Assembly (NCBI GenBank): GCA_009691845.1
Contig: SIAJ01000031.1
Span: 1-54,448, forward strand
From: Gemmataceae bacterium
Lineage (GTDB): Bacteria; Planctomycetota; Planctomycetia; Gemmatales; Gemmataceae
Direction: 5' to 3'
Length of the DNA: 54,448 nt
Part shown: piece after piece, positions 35,718 through 44,900 of the stretch
Position numbering within the stretch: the first letter of the stretch is position 1
How the letters are laid out: the number at the start of each line of letters is the position of its first letter
Notes under the pieces: model-generated
What the model was told of the DNA's origin: nothing
What the model saw: only the letters and a program-made list of their open reading frames with translations
The model's database searches: none
Made by a program: the position numbers and the translations under genes

Positions 35718-38700
35718 ATGCCGAAGCGCACCGACATCAAGAAGATCCTGCTTATTGGCTCCGGCCCCATCATCATCGGGCAGGCCTGTGAGTTCGACTA
35801 TTCCGGCACTCAGGCATGCAAGGCCCTGCGCGAGGAGGGCTACGAGGTCGTGTTGGTGAACTCCAACCCGGCCACGATCATGACCGATCCGGAGATGGCC
35901 GACCGCACCTATATCGAGCCGATCACCTGGCAGGTCGTCGAGAAAATCATCGAGAAGGAACGACCGGACGCACTGTTGCCGACGCTCGGCGGGCAGACCG
36001 CCCTCAACACGGCCATGGACTTGTTCAAGCACGGCGTGCTGGAGAAATACGGCGTCGAGATGATTGCCGCCAACGCGGAAGTGATCGATAAGGCCGAGGA
36101 TCGTTCCAAGTTCAAGAACGCGATGATCAAGCTCGGCCTGGATGTTCCCAAGTCGGCCGTCGCGCACACGCTTTCCGAGGCATTGCAAGTACTCGACGAC
36201 ATCGGCTTGCCGTGCGTGCTGCGGCCAAGCTTCACGATGGGCGGCACTGGCGGTGGCATCGCTTACAACCGCGAGGAGTTTATCTCCATCGTCAGCCACG
36301 GGCTGGAGATGTCCCCTACGCATGAGGTGCTCGTCGAAGAATCGGTGATCGGCTGGAAGGAATACGAACTCGAAGTGATGCGCGACAAGGCCGATAATGT
36401 CGTCATCATTTGCTCGATCGAAAACCTCGACCCGATGGGCGTTCATACCGGTGACTCGATCACGGTCGCTCCGATCCAAACGCTATCGGATAAGGAATAT
36501 CAGCGGATGCGCGATGCCGCCAAGGCCATCATCCGCGAGATCGGCGTCGAGACGGGCGGCTCCAACATTCAGTTTGCTACGGACCCGGCCAACGGGCGGA
36601 TGATCGTCATCGAGATGAACCCGCGTGTGTCGCGCTCGAGTGCCCTGGCCTCGAAGGCGACCGGTTTTCCGATCGCGAAGATTGCCGCGAAACTTGCGGT
36701 TGGCTACACGCTCGACGAACTCAAGAACGACATCACCCGCGAAACGCCCGCCTGCTTCGAGCCGACCATCGATTATGTGGTCACGAAGGTGCCGCGTTTT
36801 AATTTTGAGAAGTTCCCCGAGGCGGATCCGACTCTGACGACGCAGATGAAGTCGGTCGGCGAGACGATGGCCATCGGCCGGTCGTTCAAGGAATCGCTGC
36901 AGAAGGCACTACGCGGCTTGGAGGTTGGCCGTTTCGGTCTCGGCTGCGATCGGCTCGATCGCTGGGGGACGGCCGATCAGCCGACGATGGAAGAGATCCT
37001 CGGCAAGCTGGCGATGCCGAACGCGGAACGCATCTGGCATGTCCGTTATGCCTTCAAGGCCGGCATGAGCGTTGAAGAAGTCCACATGCGAACCAATATC
37101 GACCCCTGGTTCCTGAACCAGATTCTCGACTTGGTTCACATGGAGGAGCGACTCAAAAGAACGGCCTCTCTGGACGAAGTCGATTTCGATTTGCTCCTGG
37201 CCGCCAAGCAGCACGGCTTCATCGATCGTCAACTCGCGAATATCTGGAACACGAGCGAACAGGCTGTCCGCGAGAAACGCAAGGCCCTCGGCATCGTTGC
37301 CGTGTTCAAGCTCGTCGATACGTGTGCCGCAGAGTTCGAGGCGTACACGCCCTACTACTACAGCACCTACGAGGCACCGATCCGACAAGTGAGGAATGAG
37401 GAGTTAGGCGTGAGGGGTGCCGACCGTACTCCTCACGCCTCGCTCCTCACTCCTCAATTCGATGATGAGATTCGCCCCTTCAGCGGGAAGCCGAGGATCG
37501 TAATCTTGGGTGGTGGGCCAAATCGCATCGGCCAGGGTATTGAGTTCGACTATTGCTGCGTGCAGGCGGTGATGGCATTGCGGGCGCATGGGTTCGAGAC
37601 TGTGATGGTCAACTCGAATCCGGAGACGGTTTCGACGGACTACGACACGTCCGATCATTTGTTCTTCGAACCGCTCACGGTCGAGGACGTGTTGAACATC
37701 TGCGACCGCGTGCAACCTGCGGGCGTGATCGTGCAGTTCGGCGGGCAGACGCCGTTGAACTTGGCCAAGGCGCTGGAAACTCTCGGCGTGCCGATCATTG
37801 GCACCAGCGTCGAAAGCATCGATATGGCGGAGGATCGCCAGAAGTTCAGCAAGCTCATTGAAGAGTTGAACATCCGCCAGCCCGCAAGCGGAACCACGCA
37901 GGATTTGCAGGAAGCCTTGCACATCGCGAGGAAACTCACGTTCCCGGTACTCGTGCGGCCGAGTTTCGTGCTGGGCGGCCGGGCCATGGAGATCGTTTAC
38001 GACGAAAGCGAGTTCGCGAAGTTCGCGAAGTTCGCGCTCGAGGCATCGAGTGGCCGGCCGATCCTGATCGACAAATTTTTGGAGTCCGCAGTCGAGGTCG
38101 ATGTCGATTGCCTGAGCGACGGCAACCGCGTTGTGATCGGCGGTGTGATGCAGCACATCGAGGAGGCCGGAATCCACTCGGGCGATTCCGCATGCGTGAT
38201 CCCGCCGCACAGTTTACCGGCTGCGGTCATCGACGAGATCAAGCGGCACTCGAAGGCGCTGGCGACCGCCCTGAAGGTGAAGGGCCTGATGAACATCCAG
38301 TTCGCGGTCGCTGGAGCATACGGGCCGACGCCGGAAATCTACGTATTGGAAGCGAACCCCCGAGCGAGCCGCACAATACCGTTCGTCTCCAAGGCCAGTG
38401 GTGTTCCGCTGGCACGCCTGGCCGCCCTGGTGATGGTTGGCAAGACGCTCGACGAACTCGGCGTGAAGGACGAAGTGGTGCCGACGCATTTCTCCGTGAA
38501 GGAAAGCGTGTTTCCGTTCAACAAGTTCCCCGGCGTGGACATCATTCTTGGGCCGGAAATGCGTTCGACCGGCGAAGTCATGGGCATCGACGATAACTTC
38601 CCGATGGCATTCGCCAAGGCACAGATGGCAGCGAGTGCGCCGTTGCCCGCGTCGGGAACGATCTTCATTTCGGTTGCTGATCGCGATAAGGCCGATGTGC

Positions 38701-39050
38701 TTCCGATCGCCCGTCAATTCGCGGAGATGGGCTACAAACTTCTTTCAACACGCGGAACGGCGAAGGTACTCCGCGAGGCCTCGATCCCCGTCACGGAGAT
38801 TCCCAAGATTCAGGAAGGCCGGCCGAATCTCCTCGACCGCATGAAGAATGGGGAGATTCAAATGATTCTGAACACCCCGACCGGACGCGGCCGAAGAACC
38901 GATGAAACACGCATCCGCGCCGCAGCCGTGGCCCACCGCGTGACGGCGATCACAACGCTGTCCGCAGCCGAGGCCGCCGCACAAGCCTGCCGGGCCCTGA
39001 GGCAGCAAGAGTTCCGTGTGATGTCGTTGCAGGAGCGGTTTGGGAACTAA
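35718..39050 (+). CDS. carB: Carbamoyl-phosphate synthase large subunit with in-frame palindrome in the linker
   Basis: 1110 residues; E. coli CarB has 1073. Both ATP-grasp halves are complete. First: [50 protein letters not shown]. Second: [48 protein letters not shown]. The C-terminal MGS-like allosteric domain ends with [10 protein letters not shown] and LNTPTGRG. It makes carbamoyl phosphate from ammonia (via CarA glutamine hydrolysis), bicarbonate and two ATP for pyrimidines and arginine. Between YYYSTYE and the second ATP-grasp half, residues 558-580 are encoded by a palindrome (37389-37457). This explains much of the extra length. carA is not in the window. The insertion keeps the frame, so the enzyme should be functional. 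Confidence 0.98.
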   Translation: MPKRTDIKKILLIGSGPIIIGQACEFDYSGTQACKALREEGYEVVLVNSNPATIMTDPEMADRTYIEPITWQVVEKIIEKERPDALLPTLGGQTALNTAMDLFKHGVLEKYGVEMIAANAEVIDKAEDRSKFKNAMIKLGLDVPKSAVAHTLSEALQVLDDIGLPCVLRPSFTMGGTGGGIAYNREEFISIVSHGLEMSPTHEVLVEESVIGWKEYELEVMRDKADNVVIICSIENLDPMGVHTGDSITVAPIQTLSDKEYQRMRDAAKAIIREIGVETGGSNIQFATDPANGRMIVIEMNPRVSRSSALASKATGFPIAKIAAKLAVGYTLDELKNDITRETPACFEPTIDYVVTKVPRFNFEKFPEADPTLTTQMKSVGETMAIGRSFKESLQKALRGLEVGRFGLGCDRLDRWGTADQPTMEEILGKLAMPNAERIWHVRYAFKAGMSVEEVHMRTNIDPWFLNQILDLVHMEERLKRTASLDEVDFDLLLAAKQHGFIDRQLANIWNTSEQAVREKRKALGIVAVFKLVDTCAAEFEAYTPYYYSTYEAPIRQVRNEELGVRGADRTPHASLLTPQFDDEIRPFSGKPRIVILGGGPNRIGQGIEFDYCCVQAVMALRAHGFETVMVNSNPETVSTDYDTSDHLFFEPLTVEDVLNICDRVQPAGVIVQFGGQTPLNLAKALETLGVPIIGTSVESIDMAEDRQKFSKLIEELNIRQPASGTTQDLQEALHIARKLTFPVLVRPSFVLGGRAMEIVYDESEFAKFAKFALEASSGRPILIDKFLESAVEVDVDCLSDGNRVVIGGVMQHIEEAGIHSGDSACVIPPHSLPAAVIDEIKRHSKALATALKVKGLMNIQFAVAGAYGPTPEIYVLEANPRASRTIPFVSKASGVPLARLAALVMVGKTLDELGVKDEVVPTHFSVKESVFPFNKFPGVDIILGPEMRSTGEVMGIDDNFPMAFAKAQMAASAPLPASGTIFISVADRDKADVLPIARQFAEMGYKLLSTRGTAKVLREASIPVTEIPKIQEGRPNLLDRMKNGEIQMILNTPTGRGRRTDETRIRAAAVAHRVTAITTLSAAEAAAQACRALRQQEFRVMSLQERFGN
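37389..37457. repeat. 69-bp imperfect palindrome in frame inside carB
   Basis: The left arm 37389-37415 pairs with 37431-37457 at 24 of 27 positions around a 15-bp loop. Cores are GGCGTGAGG and CCTCACGCC. It begins exactly on a codon boundary and is 23 codons long. It encodes [20 protein letters not shown] and three more residues, with no likeness to other CarB proteins. Confidence 0.9.
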
Positions 39051-39226
39051 GTGGGTCACGTCGTCCGTAATCAAAACGGGGATGCCCAGAGCCTCTGTCG
39101 GTGCCGCTGAACGAAACGCAGGCCGCAAGGCGAGTAAGCTGGACATCCCCAGCCAAAGGATGCCCCAAAAAACGGCATTCAAGCTGCCACGCATTGCAGT
39201 TGGCCAGTGGCCGGAAGGCTCACGAG

Positions 39227-40123
39227 TTACCCCTTCGCCAGTTCCGTCCACAATGCCTTGTAGTACCGCAGGAACTCTTCACCCGTCGCCACGTCGGGCG
39301 GGGTCTTGCCCACTTCGATCATCGTGTAGCGGTCGTAGCCATGTTCGCGTAGCAGGGTGAAGAGTTCGCGATACGGATACGCCCCCGTGTGCTCCTTGTA
39401 GAGATCGTTGATGTGGCACGATTTCAACCACGGCTTGAGCATCTCGAACGACCACTTCACGGAACCGTCCTTCACGTCCGGAGGGTTCGAGTTCCAGGTG
39501 ATGCCAACGCTCTTGTGCCCGCATTGCTCCATGATCGTTTTCATGTTGGCAGGCTCCTGCGTCCCGCCGCCATGCACTTCCACGCAGATGTCGATGCCGA
39601 AACTCTCGGCCGTTTTGCCGCACTCGAGGAGTGCTTTGCCGATCTGTTCGAGTGTCTTCTCGGTCGTGACCCCTTTCGGCAAAGCATTCGGTCGGACTTT
39701 CACTCCCGAACCGCCCAGATCGTGAACGAGTCCGACGAACTCTTTGCAAGTCTCGATGTTCTTCTTCACCACGGCTGCATCCGTCGCTTGAAACTCGCAC
39801 ACGCTCCCACAACCCCAGAACACCACGCCGCTGCCTGCAAATTGCTTCTTCACCTCCGCACGTTGGGCGGCGTTGAGGCTGGGCTCCACGCCGTGCTTGT
39901 GGGTCGTCCGACATTCCACGGCAGCAATGCCCGTGCTCTTGCACACCTTCAAGAGCGTCGGCAAGTCCCATTGAGCGCCGGTGTTGTAGGTCACCATCCC
40001 CAATTTGAACGGCGGGGCTTTCGCGACGGTCTTGCTAACCTGGGCATGGGCTGTGGCGGGTAGGCCGGATGCAGCGAGTGCACTGGCAGCCAGGAATTGT
40101 CGGCGGCTCGGTGTCGTCTTCAT
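39227..40123 (-). CDS. Tat-exported sugar phosphate isomerase/epimerase-like TIM-barrel protein
   Basis: 298 residues from the ATG at 40123, with GGAG 9 nt upstream. A twin-arginine signal is present (PSRRQFLAASALAASGLPATAHA). The barrel resembles the xylose isomerase-like family (AP endonuclease family 2 fold): KLGMVTYNTGAQWDLPTLLKVC, GIAAVECR, GIDICVEVHGGG, CHINDLYKEH and DRYTMIEVGKTPPD. The Glu (VEVHGG), His (CHIND) and Glu (MIEVG) are probable metal ligands. Such exported homologues are abundant in planctomycetes, usually in carbohydrate or sulfated-glycan breakdown, but the substrate is unknown. It lies 177 bp from the convergent carB stop. Confidence 0.92.
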   Translation of the reverse strand: MKTTPSRRQFLAASALAASGLPATAHAQVSKTVAKAPPFKLGMVTYNTGAQWDLPTLLKVCKSTGIAAVECRTTHKHGVEPSLNAAQRAEVKKQFAGSGVVFWGCGSVCEFQATDAAVVKKNIETCKEFVGLVHDLGGSGVKVRPNALPKGVTTEKTLEQIGKALLECGKTAESFGIDICVEVHGGGTQEPANMKTIMEQCGHKSVGITWNSNPPDVKDGSVKWSFEMLKPWLKSCHINDLYKEHTGAYPYRELFTLLREHGYDRYTMIEVGKTPPDVATGEEFLRYYKALWTELAKG

Positions 40124-40183
40124 GAGAGTCTCCGGGGATGGAATCTTCACTTGGTCATCTTGCGTTCAGAACGAAGGACGGCA

Positions 40184-40374
40184 ATGCCCTCTTTACTGAT
40201 GCTGGACGGAAAAGTTCGGCCCAGTGGCAAGGAAGCTTTACGGTTGGTTGATTCCCCCGAGGCCCACATCGACCTGCTGGTCACGGACGTTGTAATGCCG
40301 GCCCGCAAGTTGGCCGGGAAGATCGCGTACCGCCACCCCGACGTACCCGTTCACTCCGTCCGCACTCCTGGAGT
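40184..40374 (+). pseudogene. Remnant of a response-regulator receiver (REC) domain
   Basis: In one frame it reads GKEALRLVDSPEAHIDLLVT, then DVVMP, KLAGKIAYRHPDVPVH. This matches the middle of REC domains as found at the end of hybrid kinases (EALxLV...DLLVTDVVMPxMxGxELAxxIxxxxPxxPV). The phosphoacceptor Asp and DVVMP are present. The N-terminal acidic pair is missing, the MxG turn is damaged, and the C-terminal Lys region is lost. There is no gene start. It overlaps the 3' end of the opposite-strand membrane protein gene. It is a decayed fragment. Confidence 0.65.
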
Positions 40375-41976
40375 GAGTCGGCTGATTCGCCGCCAGCTTC
40401 GGAACTCAAGCACCCACAGCGAAACCCAGACGGTCAGCGTCAGCCCAACTACGGGCCACAACAGCCAGGGAACGCGCCCATTCCACGGACCGCGTGCGAC
40501 TAACTCGAAATTCAGCAAACACCCGCCTGCGATCAGCACGGCCAGCGGTTGCCGCGAGCGGGGATAATCGCGAGTGAGAATCATCAACGCAACGAAGCCA
40601 GGTGCAAGCAATGGCACGAACCAGCGAACCGATTGACACATACCGGAATAATTCCGCGACGTGGCCGCGTAGATCAGCCAGGTGCCGATTGCCCAGGCGG
40701 TGAGAGCGATGAGCGACGGTCGTGCTCTCCCCTCTCCGCTTCGGGGAGGGGGAGATTTGAGGAGCCAGTACGCTCCGAATATCGCCTGCACCAACGGCAA
40801 CGTGAAGAGCAAAAAACCCTTCTTGCCGCCCAGCAATTCGAGTGCGTACAACGCCGCACGTTCTGGCGATGCATGATTCCACGAGCCGGTCATGTTCGAT
40901 GAGTCAAAACCGGAACCAGGCCAAGCGAAGTACTCGGGCCTTGCGTTGCCAGGGCCGATCGTGCCGGCAATCGCATAGTTCAACGCGTGATGAGCGACGA
41001 TCCAGGGCAATGCACTCAGCACGAAAATTAGAATGCTCATGCAATGTGCTGGAGCCTGAAGCGCAAGCGAAGGAATTTGGTTGCACTTCACTTCAGACTT
41101 CAAGACTTCGCCGTAGTCTTCCTTCGCTTGCGCGTCAGGCTCCTGAATCCGGCGTCGCCACAACAGATAGCAACCAACCGACGCTGTGAGAAGAGGACCT
41201 GCACCCAGGTCGACTGTGTAAGCGAAGCCCGCCAGCGTGCCGATCCAGATCATCCGTAGGGTGGGTGAAGGTTTTGCGGAACCCACCATCGGCGGCCGCG
41301 TCAGTGCCTCGCACAACCCCGCCGCGACACCCAACAGTAAGATGTGGGCATTCACATGCTGGACATAACACGTCGCCAAACTGCCGAATGCGAAACTCGC
41401 GGTCAGCAACAATTTCCAGGGCGGCGGCACTCCCAGATGTCGAGCAGTCCGGGCCACGCACCACACCGCGAACACATACGGCGCGCCCGCGAATAGCCAG
41501 GTCATCAGGCGAGCAAACCAGTCGGGCCGTTCGCTCGCGTTCAGTCCGCACCACTTGAGAACTTGGTAAACCCCCGCCATCAACACGGCCGGTACCGGAG
41601 ACTTGTCCGAATAGAAATGCCTATCGATGAGCATCTTGTCTTTGGTCCCATACCTGGCGTAGGACTCGGCTACCTCATCAAACGGGGGGCGAGCGGCCCG
41701 AGAGGTGTCAACGTATATCGATTCGTCAATTTGAAATGTGCCGCGATCGACGAGCGATTCGACGGTGGCGAGACGACTGCTGTCGTTCCAGCCGCCGGCA
41801 TAGGGACGGGCGGTGAGCAGGGCCAGGAGAGAAGCGACGACCAGCAGAAGGCGGAAGAGACGCCGTTGGAACAACCGTTTGTTTTTCTCCCCCCGCGCCG
41901 CTTCGGGGAGAGGGGCCAGCGGTGAAGGGCTTGGCGTCGATGCTGGCAAGCGCTCACCCCTTTTTCCTGTCGGCAC
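40351..41976 (-). CDS. Polytopic membrane protein riddled with in-frame palindromes
   Basis: 541 residues if started at the GTG at 41976. About ten to eleven TM helices are visible, with short loops; the central Trp/His-rich loops and NDSSRLATVESLVDRGTFQID near the first helix suggest a membrane glycosyltransferase-like or hypothetical exported-substrate protein, not assignable. Four palindromes lie inside the frame: near 41887-41910, 41256-41288, 41051-41143 and 40726-40755. All fall in the N-terminal tail or in loops between helices. The start is doubtful. The GTG sits in family B palindrome 41969-41994 and the first ~34 residues (PASTPSPSPLAPLPEAARGE type) come from repeats. A TTG at 41874, with GGGGGGAG about 12 nt upstream, may be the original start. 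Confidence 0.78.
   Translation of the reverse strand: MPTGKRGERLPASTPSPSPLAPLPEAARGEKNKRLFQRRLFRLLLVVASLLALLTARPYAGGWNDSSRLATVESLVDRGTFQIDESIYVDTSRAARPPFDEVAESYARYGTKDKMLIDRHFYSDKSPVPAVLMAGVYQVLKWCGLNASERPDWFARLMTWLFAGAPYVFAVWCVARTARHLGVPPPWKLLLTASFAFGSLATCYVQHVNAHILLLGVAAGLCEALTRPPMVGSAKPSPTLRMIWIGTLAGFAYTVDLGAGPLLTASVGCYLLWRRRIQEPDAQAKEDYGEVLKSEVKCNQIPSLALQAPAHCMSILIFVLSALPWIVAHHALNYAIAGTIGPGNARPEYFAWPGSGFDSSNMTGSWNHASPERAALYALELLGGKKGFLLFTLPLVQAIFGAYWLLKSPPPRSGEGRARPSLIALTAWAIGTWLIYAATSRNYSGMCQSVRWFVPLLAPGFVALMILTRDYPRSRQPLAVLIAGGCLLNFELVARGPWNGRVPWLLWPVVGLTLTVWVSLWVLEFRSWRRISRLTPGVRTE
40726..40755. repeat. Palindrome inside membrane protein gene, CGCTTCGGGGAG type
   Basis: TCTCCCCTCTCCG (40726-40738) pairs with CGGGGAGGGGGAGA (40742-40755) with one bulge and a 3-bp loop. 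It encodes PPPRSGEG-type residues in a loop. It shares CGCTTCGGGGAG with 41887-41910. Confidence 0.75.
41051..41143. repeat. 93-bp inverted repeat in frame inside membrane protein gene
   Basis: The arms 41051-41075 and 41119-41143 pair at 24 of 25 positions around a 43-bp spacer. The core is CCTTCGCTTGCGC. The span is exactly 31 codons and encodes a soluble stretch (EPDAQAKEDYGEVLKSEVKC region) between two TM helices. A degenerate relative of one arm lies at 24374-24391. Confidence 0.9.
41256..41288. repeat. Inverted repeat inside membrane protein gene, family C copy 2
   Basis: GTAGGGTGGGT (41256-41266) pairs with ACCCACC (41281-41287); the outer part has diverged. The sequence GTAGGGTGGGTG is identical to the start of the copy at 23719-23752. 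It encodes MVGSAKPSPTL in a loop. Confidence 0.75.
41887..41910. repeat. Short palindrome near the start of the membrane protein gene
   Basis: CTCCCC and GGGGAG flank CCGCGCCGCTTC. With the following AGAGGGG it resembles the GCTTCGGGGAGAGG repeats seen at 40726-40755. It encodes part of PLPEAARGE. Confidence 0.6.
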
Positions 41977-41994
41977 ACTCCGTGTGTCGACTAC
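41969..41994. repeat. Inverted repeat, family B copy 2, joining two genes
   Basis: GTCGGCACAC (41969-41978) and GTGTGTCGAC (41982-41991) pair with one G:T-type mismatch, followed by TAC. In reverse complement the element reads GTAGTCGACACACGGAGTGT, matching the copy at 22206-22242 at all but two positions. It holds the TAG stop of the ThuA fusion and a GTG start of the downstream membrane protein. Confidence 0.82.
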
Positions 41995-44900
41995 TTTGTT
42001 TCACGGACCGTCGTGTAAACTGCCCCCTTCAAGCTGGCCCCGTTCGCCGCTTTCACCTCATACTCAATCTTCACGTGCATTGCCGCACGCTGATCGAATT
42101 TCAATGTCACGGTCTTGCCATCTTCGCTCAACGTCGCCGCCGTTACGGGCACGTTGTCGATGCCTTCTTTCTTGGGATCGAGTACGGACCAGTTTTTGGA
42201 GCCGTAATTCGCGCTCCAGACGTAGTTGCAGCGGCCCACTTTGAAGTTGGTGAGGTCGGCCAGGCTCTTCGCGTCGATCGGTTGATTGAAGCTGAGGTTC
42301 ACGCCGTTGGCGTGAACGCTAAACGCCACGGGCGTTGTGAATGGTTTGCCCGTGTAACGCACCCGCTGCAAACTGCCGTCCTTCTGGGCACCAGTTTGCC
42401 AGCCGTCGAGCCCGACAACGTATAAGTTCTTGTCGATGGGATGAAACCGTCCGCGTGCGGAGCCGGAGAGGAACTTCAAGCCGAGATCGACGGCCCCGGC
42501 CTGGGACTTCTCGCCATCGGGCAGGATCGCGTAGGCCTTGCAACGGCCATACGACAGGTGCAGCATGTGCCCGCCGAGTGCGCCCCACTGGCCTTTCGGC
42601 ACCCACACCTGGCCGCCGGCCGAGTTGTCGGCTTCCTTCGGCAACCACATCAGCGGCTCGTCGTAAATCTTCGGCGGCTCGGCCCGATGGTGCGTCCGCA
42701 TGTCGCCGTAGAAGCCGCCTTTCTTGTACATGTCGAGCCGGGTGACCGGCATCCAGTTGCCTTCCTGATCGGCTCCAGAGATTTTGCCATCGGGCGACAT
42801 TCCAAGCCCAATCGGATGTCGGAAGCCGGTGGCGAAGATTTCCGACTTGCTGCCGTCCTTGGAAATCTTGAGCAGCGTGCCGCCGGTAGGTGTGTGATCG
42901 TCGCCGGTTTTGAAGAAGTAAAAATTGCCTTCGGGATCGGTTTCGAGGCAGGTGTCGTAAGAATGCTCGCCGCCGCCGGTGTGCCAGTCGTTGTTCAGGC
43001 ATTCGTAGAAGTCGGCCTCGCCATCGTTGTTGCTGTCGTGCAGCCGAGTGAGCTGTCCGCGTTCGACCACCACAATCTTGCCATCCACGACCTTCAGGCC
43101 GAGCGGCTGATAAAGCCCGGTGGCAAAGCGATGCCACTCCATTGTCGTGCCCTTTTCCTTCGCGGTCCAGACATCGCCGTGAGCGGTGCAGATGGCAATG
43201 CGGCCATCCGGCAGGAAATCAACGCCACTGACGAAGAACAACGCGTTGTACGGGTTGTCGTAAGGCAGCGGCAGCGTGTCGAGAACGAACGGGCCGCCGG
43301 TGTCCTTGCCGGGTTCGAGTTGGGTGGTGATGGGCTTGGTCCAGCGAGCGGGACCAGCTTTCGTAAACTGCTCGGGGTTTTCTGCCGCGGGAAGCTCTTC
43401 GAGTGCCTTGCGGAACTTCGGGTGCTCGATACTCTCGCCGTATGCGTAGACAAGCCTCACGACTCGTGCGTTTTTCGATTCTCCGAAAGTGAGGCGAACC
43501 TCGCCTTCCCTGTCAGCATGAAGTGTCGCCACTTTCGGATCGGCCTTACAAGCGATGATCGCGAAGCCTTTCTTTGGCAACGAACAGTCGATCATCTGAA
43601 CGTCGGCGGTTCGGGTGATCGCATCAAATGCTTTCGGTAAGCGGCCCACAGCCACAGTCTCCGACTTCGAAGTAGGTCCGATACGCAATGTGCGAACCAA
43701 ACACTTAGTTCCGGCTACTTCGATCAAGCTCGGCGAATCGAGAACATCGGTCGAGCCAACCGTATAACCAAGGATCGTCCTGTTCCCATGCACGTACAAT
43801 CCCTGATACTTGAACCATTCTTTAGGCAGCGGGGCAGTGAGCCTATGCTCCCCGAGGTCCCCGTTCCCGGAAGGATCTGCCCAGCCAACGCCGGCCATGT
43901 TCCGAAAGATCATTTGTGCGTCGGGAGATGGTGTCGGCGTATTGAGTAACCCAAATCTTCGGCTTGAGTGATTCAAGAAGCCGCCCGTCCAACCAGCCAG
44001 GAACTTCATTGAACATCGGTCGAACAGCACCGTTGCTTCGCCCTTGTCGCCAACGCCGCCCACTTTGATGGCCGTGCCTTTGTACGCTCGCACCTTGCCC
44101 TTCGGGCCTTCGTAATCGATGGTCGCGTTCAGATAGGGGCCTGTGTCTGTCTTCGCGAAGCGGGCATCGACCCAGTCTTTGTCGTTCTCCAGTTCCCACG
44201 GTTCCTTTGCGCCGGCGGAAACGGGCGGCGTCCAGTTCGTGTCGGCCGAGATGCCTTCGTTGCCGTCGAGGTTCCACAGGCTCACCGTCTGGGCGTCGCG
44301 CTCGAGCGCGGCTTTCGGCATCGCGACTTCGCGAACGACGTTCGAGAAACGAACGTCGTCAATCAGGCCATCGCAGCCGATGCGGAGGTCGCCGTGATAG
44401 GCTCCGCCGATCACCAGCGGACCCGGCTCGGGCTTGCGCTGCTGCAGATCCGAGATGGCCTGTTCCTTCACCTGCTGCCCATCCACGAACAGTCCGACCT
44501 TTTTGCCGGTGTATGTCATGGCCAAGTGATGCCATTTGTTGTCGCAGATATCCACGTTCGATTTGATCTCACCCTGCACAGTGCCCGGCAAATACGCGCT
44601 AAACACGCCGCTCGCGGCGTAGCTGTAAATCTCCCAGTGTTGGCTGCTCGATTTTGGTTCGCACGAGACGATCACGTTAAAACCGGTCTTCGAGTTCAGC
44701 TTCGCCCAGCATTCGATGGTGAACGGCGTCCGCCGAAAGCGTTCGTCCTGCTCGATGCTCGCGGGAAGCACGCGGACGTCGAGGGCTTTGCCGAATTTGC
44801 CGTCGACGAAGGTTAATTTGGGTGCGAGGGGCTTCGCCGCGAGCGGCGGTTTCTCCGGGCTCAACTCGCGGTTAGCGGCCCAGGCGCATCCGCGGCGAAT

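Noticed and set aside
37389..37457. carB as a frameshifted or misassembled gene
   Set aside because: The palindrome is exactly 23 codons, the frame is open on both sides, and both ATP-grasp halves are complete.
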